A DNA stretch of 6,786 nucleotides, taken from contig CBDUMS010000124.1 in NCBI GenBank assembly GCA_965368405.1, forward strand, positions 1 to 6,786, read 5' to 3'. Origin of the DNA: S012-113 sp965368405. GTDB lineage: Bacteria > Bacteroidota > Bacteroidia > Cytophagales > Cyclobacteriaceae. The stretch's first letter is position 1, and every line of letters begins with the position of its first letter. A model generated the notes under the pieces. It ran no database searches, was not told the DNA's origin, and worked only from the letters and a program-made list of their open reading frames with translations. Position numbers and translations under genes: made by a program. Shown piece after piece: positions 6,361-6,786 of the stretch.

Positions 6361-6786
6361 CTACTCTTTTACATCAGCTCTAATCTTAGAACCAGGTTTA
6401 TTCAAAATTTGTGTCAGTTTGGTGCGATCATAAACTGCATACTCAAAGGATTGCCCCATTTTAATGGCGTCTGTTGGGCATGCCAATATGCAGAGATTAC
6501 AAAGCGTACACATCGAATAGTGATACACAAACTGATCAATAATCTTTTTCTTTTTTCCTGTTTCTGGGTCAACAACCCTATCGGCAAGGATTTCTATAGT
6601 ACCATTAGGGCAAGCCACTTCGCATGCGGAGCATCCTGTACAGGTATGTTCGTTATTCTTGTCATGTGGCATCTCTACAATACCTCTAAATCGCTCGAAC
6701 ATCTGCAACGTATCCCGGTTCTCTGGGTACTGCTGAGTGATAATTTCTTTGCGCGCATGGGTGAAGTAATAACCGGTCACTTTCAT
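6361..6786 (-). CDS. nuoI: NADH-quinone oxidoreductase subunit I (NuoI), N-terminus probably cut by the window edge
   Basis: NuoI is the peripheral iron-sulfur subunit of complex I that carries clusters N6a and N6b and relays electrons from the NADH-oxidising arm towards N2 and quinone. Two CxxCxxCxxxCP motifs are visible: Cys49, 52, 55, 59 and Cys93, 96, 99, 103. In this 2x[4Fe-4S] ferredoxin fold, the last Cys of each motif normally ligates the other cluster. The segment QQYPENR at 18-24 followed by FERFRG at 30-35 is typical of NuoI just before the first cluster. Only 141 residues are visible, starting at an ATG on the last bases of the window. Family members usually have a further short, partly hydrophobic N-terminal segment that anchors the protein to the membrane arm, so this Met is probably internal and the gene begins outside. 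It ends in TAG, 2 nt before nuoJ. Confidence 0.95.
   Translation of the reverse strand: MKVTGYYFTHARKEIITQQYPENRDTLQMFERFRGIVEMPHDKNNEHTCTGCSACEVACPNGTIEILADRVVDPETGKKKKIIDQFVYHYSMCTLCNLCILACPTDAIKMGQSFEYAVYDRTKLTQILNKPGSKIRADVKE

Larger units (their letters stand above)
1..6786 (-). other. Distal part of a complex I (nuo) operon plus two trailing small genes
   Basis: All eight genes lie on the minus strand in the order nuoI-J-K-L-M-N, unknown gene, thioredoxin-like gene. Junctions are: I/J 2 nt gap, J/K 8 nt overlap, K/L 11 nt, L/M 11 nt, M/N 17 nt to the ATG (11 nt to an upstream TTG), N/unknown 11 nt, unknown/thioredoxin 17 nt overlap. No gap could hold a promoter or a hairpin terminator, so a single polycistronic transcript entering from the right edge is the simplest reading. 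The I-to-N order is the standard one for bacterial complex I operons. The proximal nuo genes and the promoter would be to the right of the window. The left edge falls exactly on the last stop codon, so whether the operon continues is unknown. Confidence 0.9.

Noticed and set aside
1..6786. CRISPR arrays, insertion sequences, tRNA or rRNA genes, riboswitches, phage or defence genes
   Set aside because: Nearly every base is accounted for by co-directional conserved genes. No direct-repeat arrays, transposase or terminal inverted repeats, and no RNA-gene-like segments were seen.

Overview
The window is one uninterrupted stretch of minus-strand genes. It covers the distal part of an operon for respiratory complex I (proton-pumping NADH:quinone oxidoreductase, Nuo/NDH-1). 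In transcription order, from high to low coordinates, it holds nuoI, nuoJ, nuoK, nuoL, nuoM and nuoN, followed by a small gene of unknown function and a small thioredoxin-like gene. Gaps between genes are at most 17 nt and two junctions overlap, so there is no intergenic stretch long enough for a promoter, terminator or RNA gene, and none was seen.

The organism is most likely a member of the Bacteroidota or a close relative. This rests on the moderately AT-rich sequence, A/T-rich gene starts without clear Shine-Dalgarno sequences, the compact NuoI beginning near an MKVTGYYF-like segment, and NuoK and NuoM wording that I associate with that group. It is an inference from protein style and not a database result. 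TGA is used as a stop (nuoJ), so the ordinary bacterial code applies.

Region by region: 6786-6361 encodes NuoI, the two-[4Fe-4S] ferredoxin-like subunit that passes electrons towards quinone; its true N-terminus probably lies beyond the right edge. 6358-5539 encodes NuoJ and NuoK, small membrane subunits of the proton-transfer path near the quinone site. 5527-655 encodes NuoL, NuoM and NuoN, the three antiporter-like subunits that carry the proton channels. NuoL also supplies the long lateral helix along the membrane arm. NuoA, B, C/D and H, and any E/F/G, would lie upstream outside the window and cannot be judged.

Two points stand out. First, NuoM lacks the mid-membrane TM7 lysine that NuoL and NuoN retain at the aligned position; it has Leu226 instead, while its other channel residues are intact. 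Second, the operon continues past nuoN into two tightly packed soluble-protein genes. One is a 112-residue protein I do not recognise. The other is a thioredoxin-fold protein that keeps the CGPC active site but lacks the usual active-site Trp and the buried Asp and Lys. The two overlap by 17 nt. They could be lineage-specific accessory or redox-maintenance factors, but nothing in the sequence proves a link to complex I beyond co-transcription.
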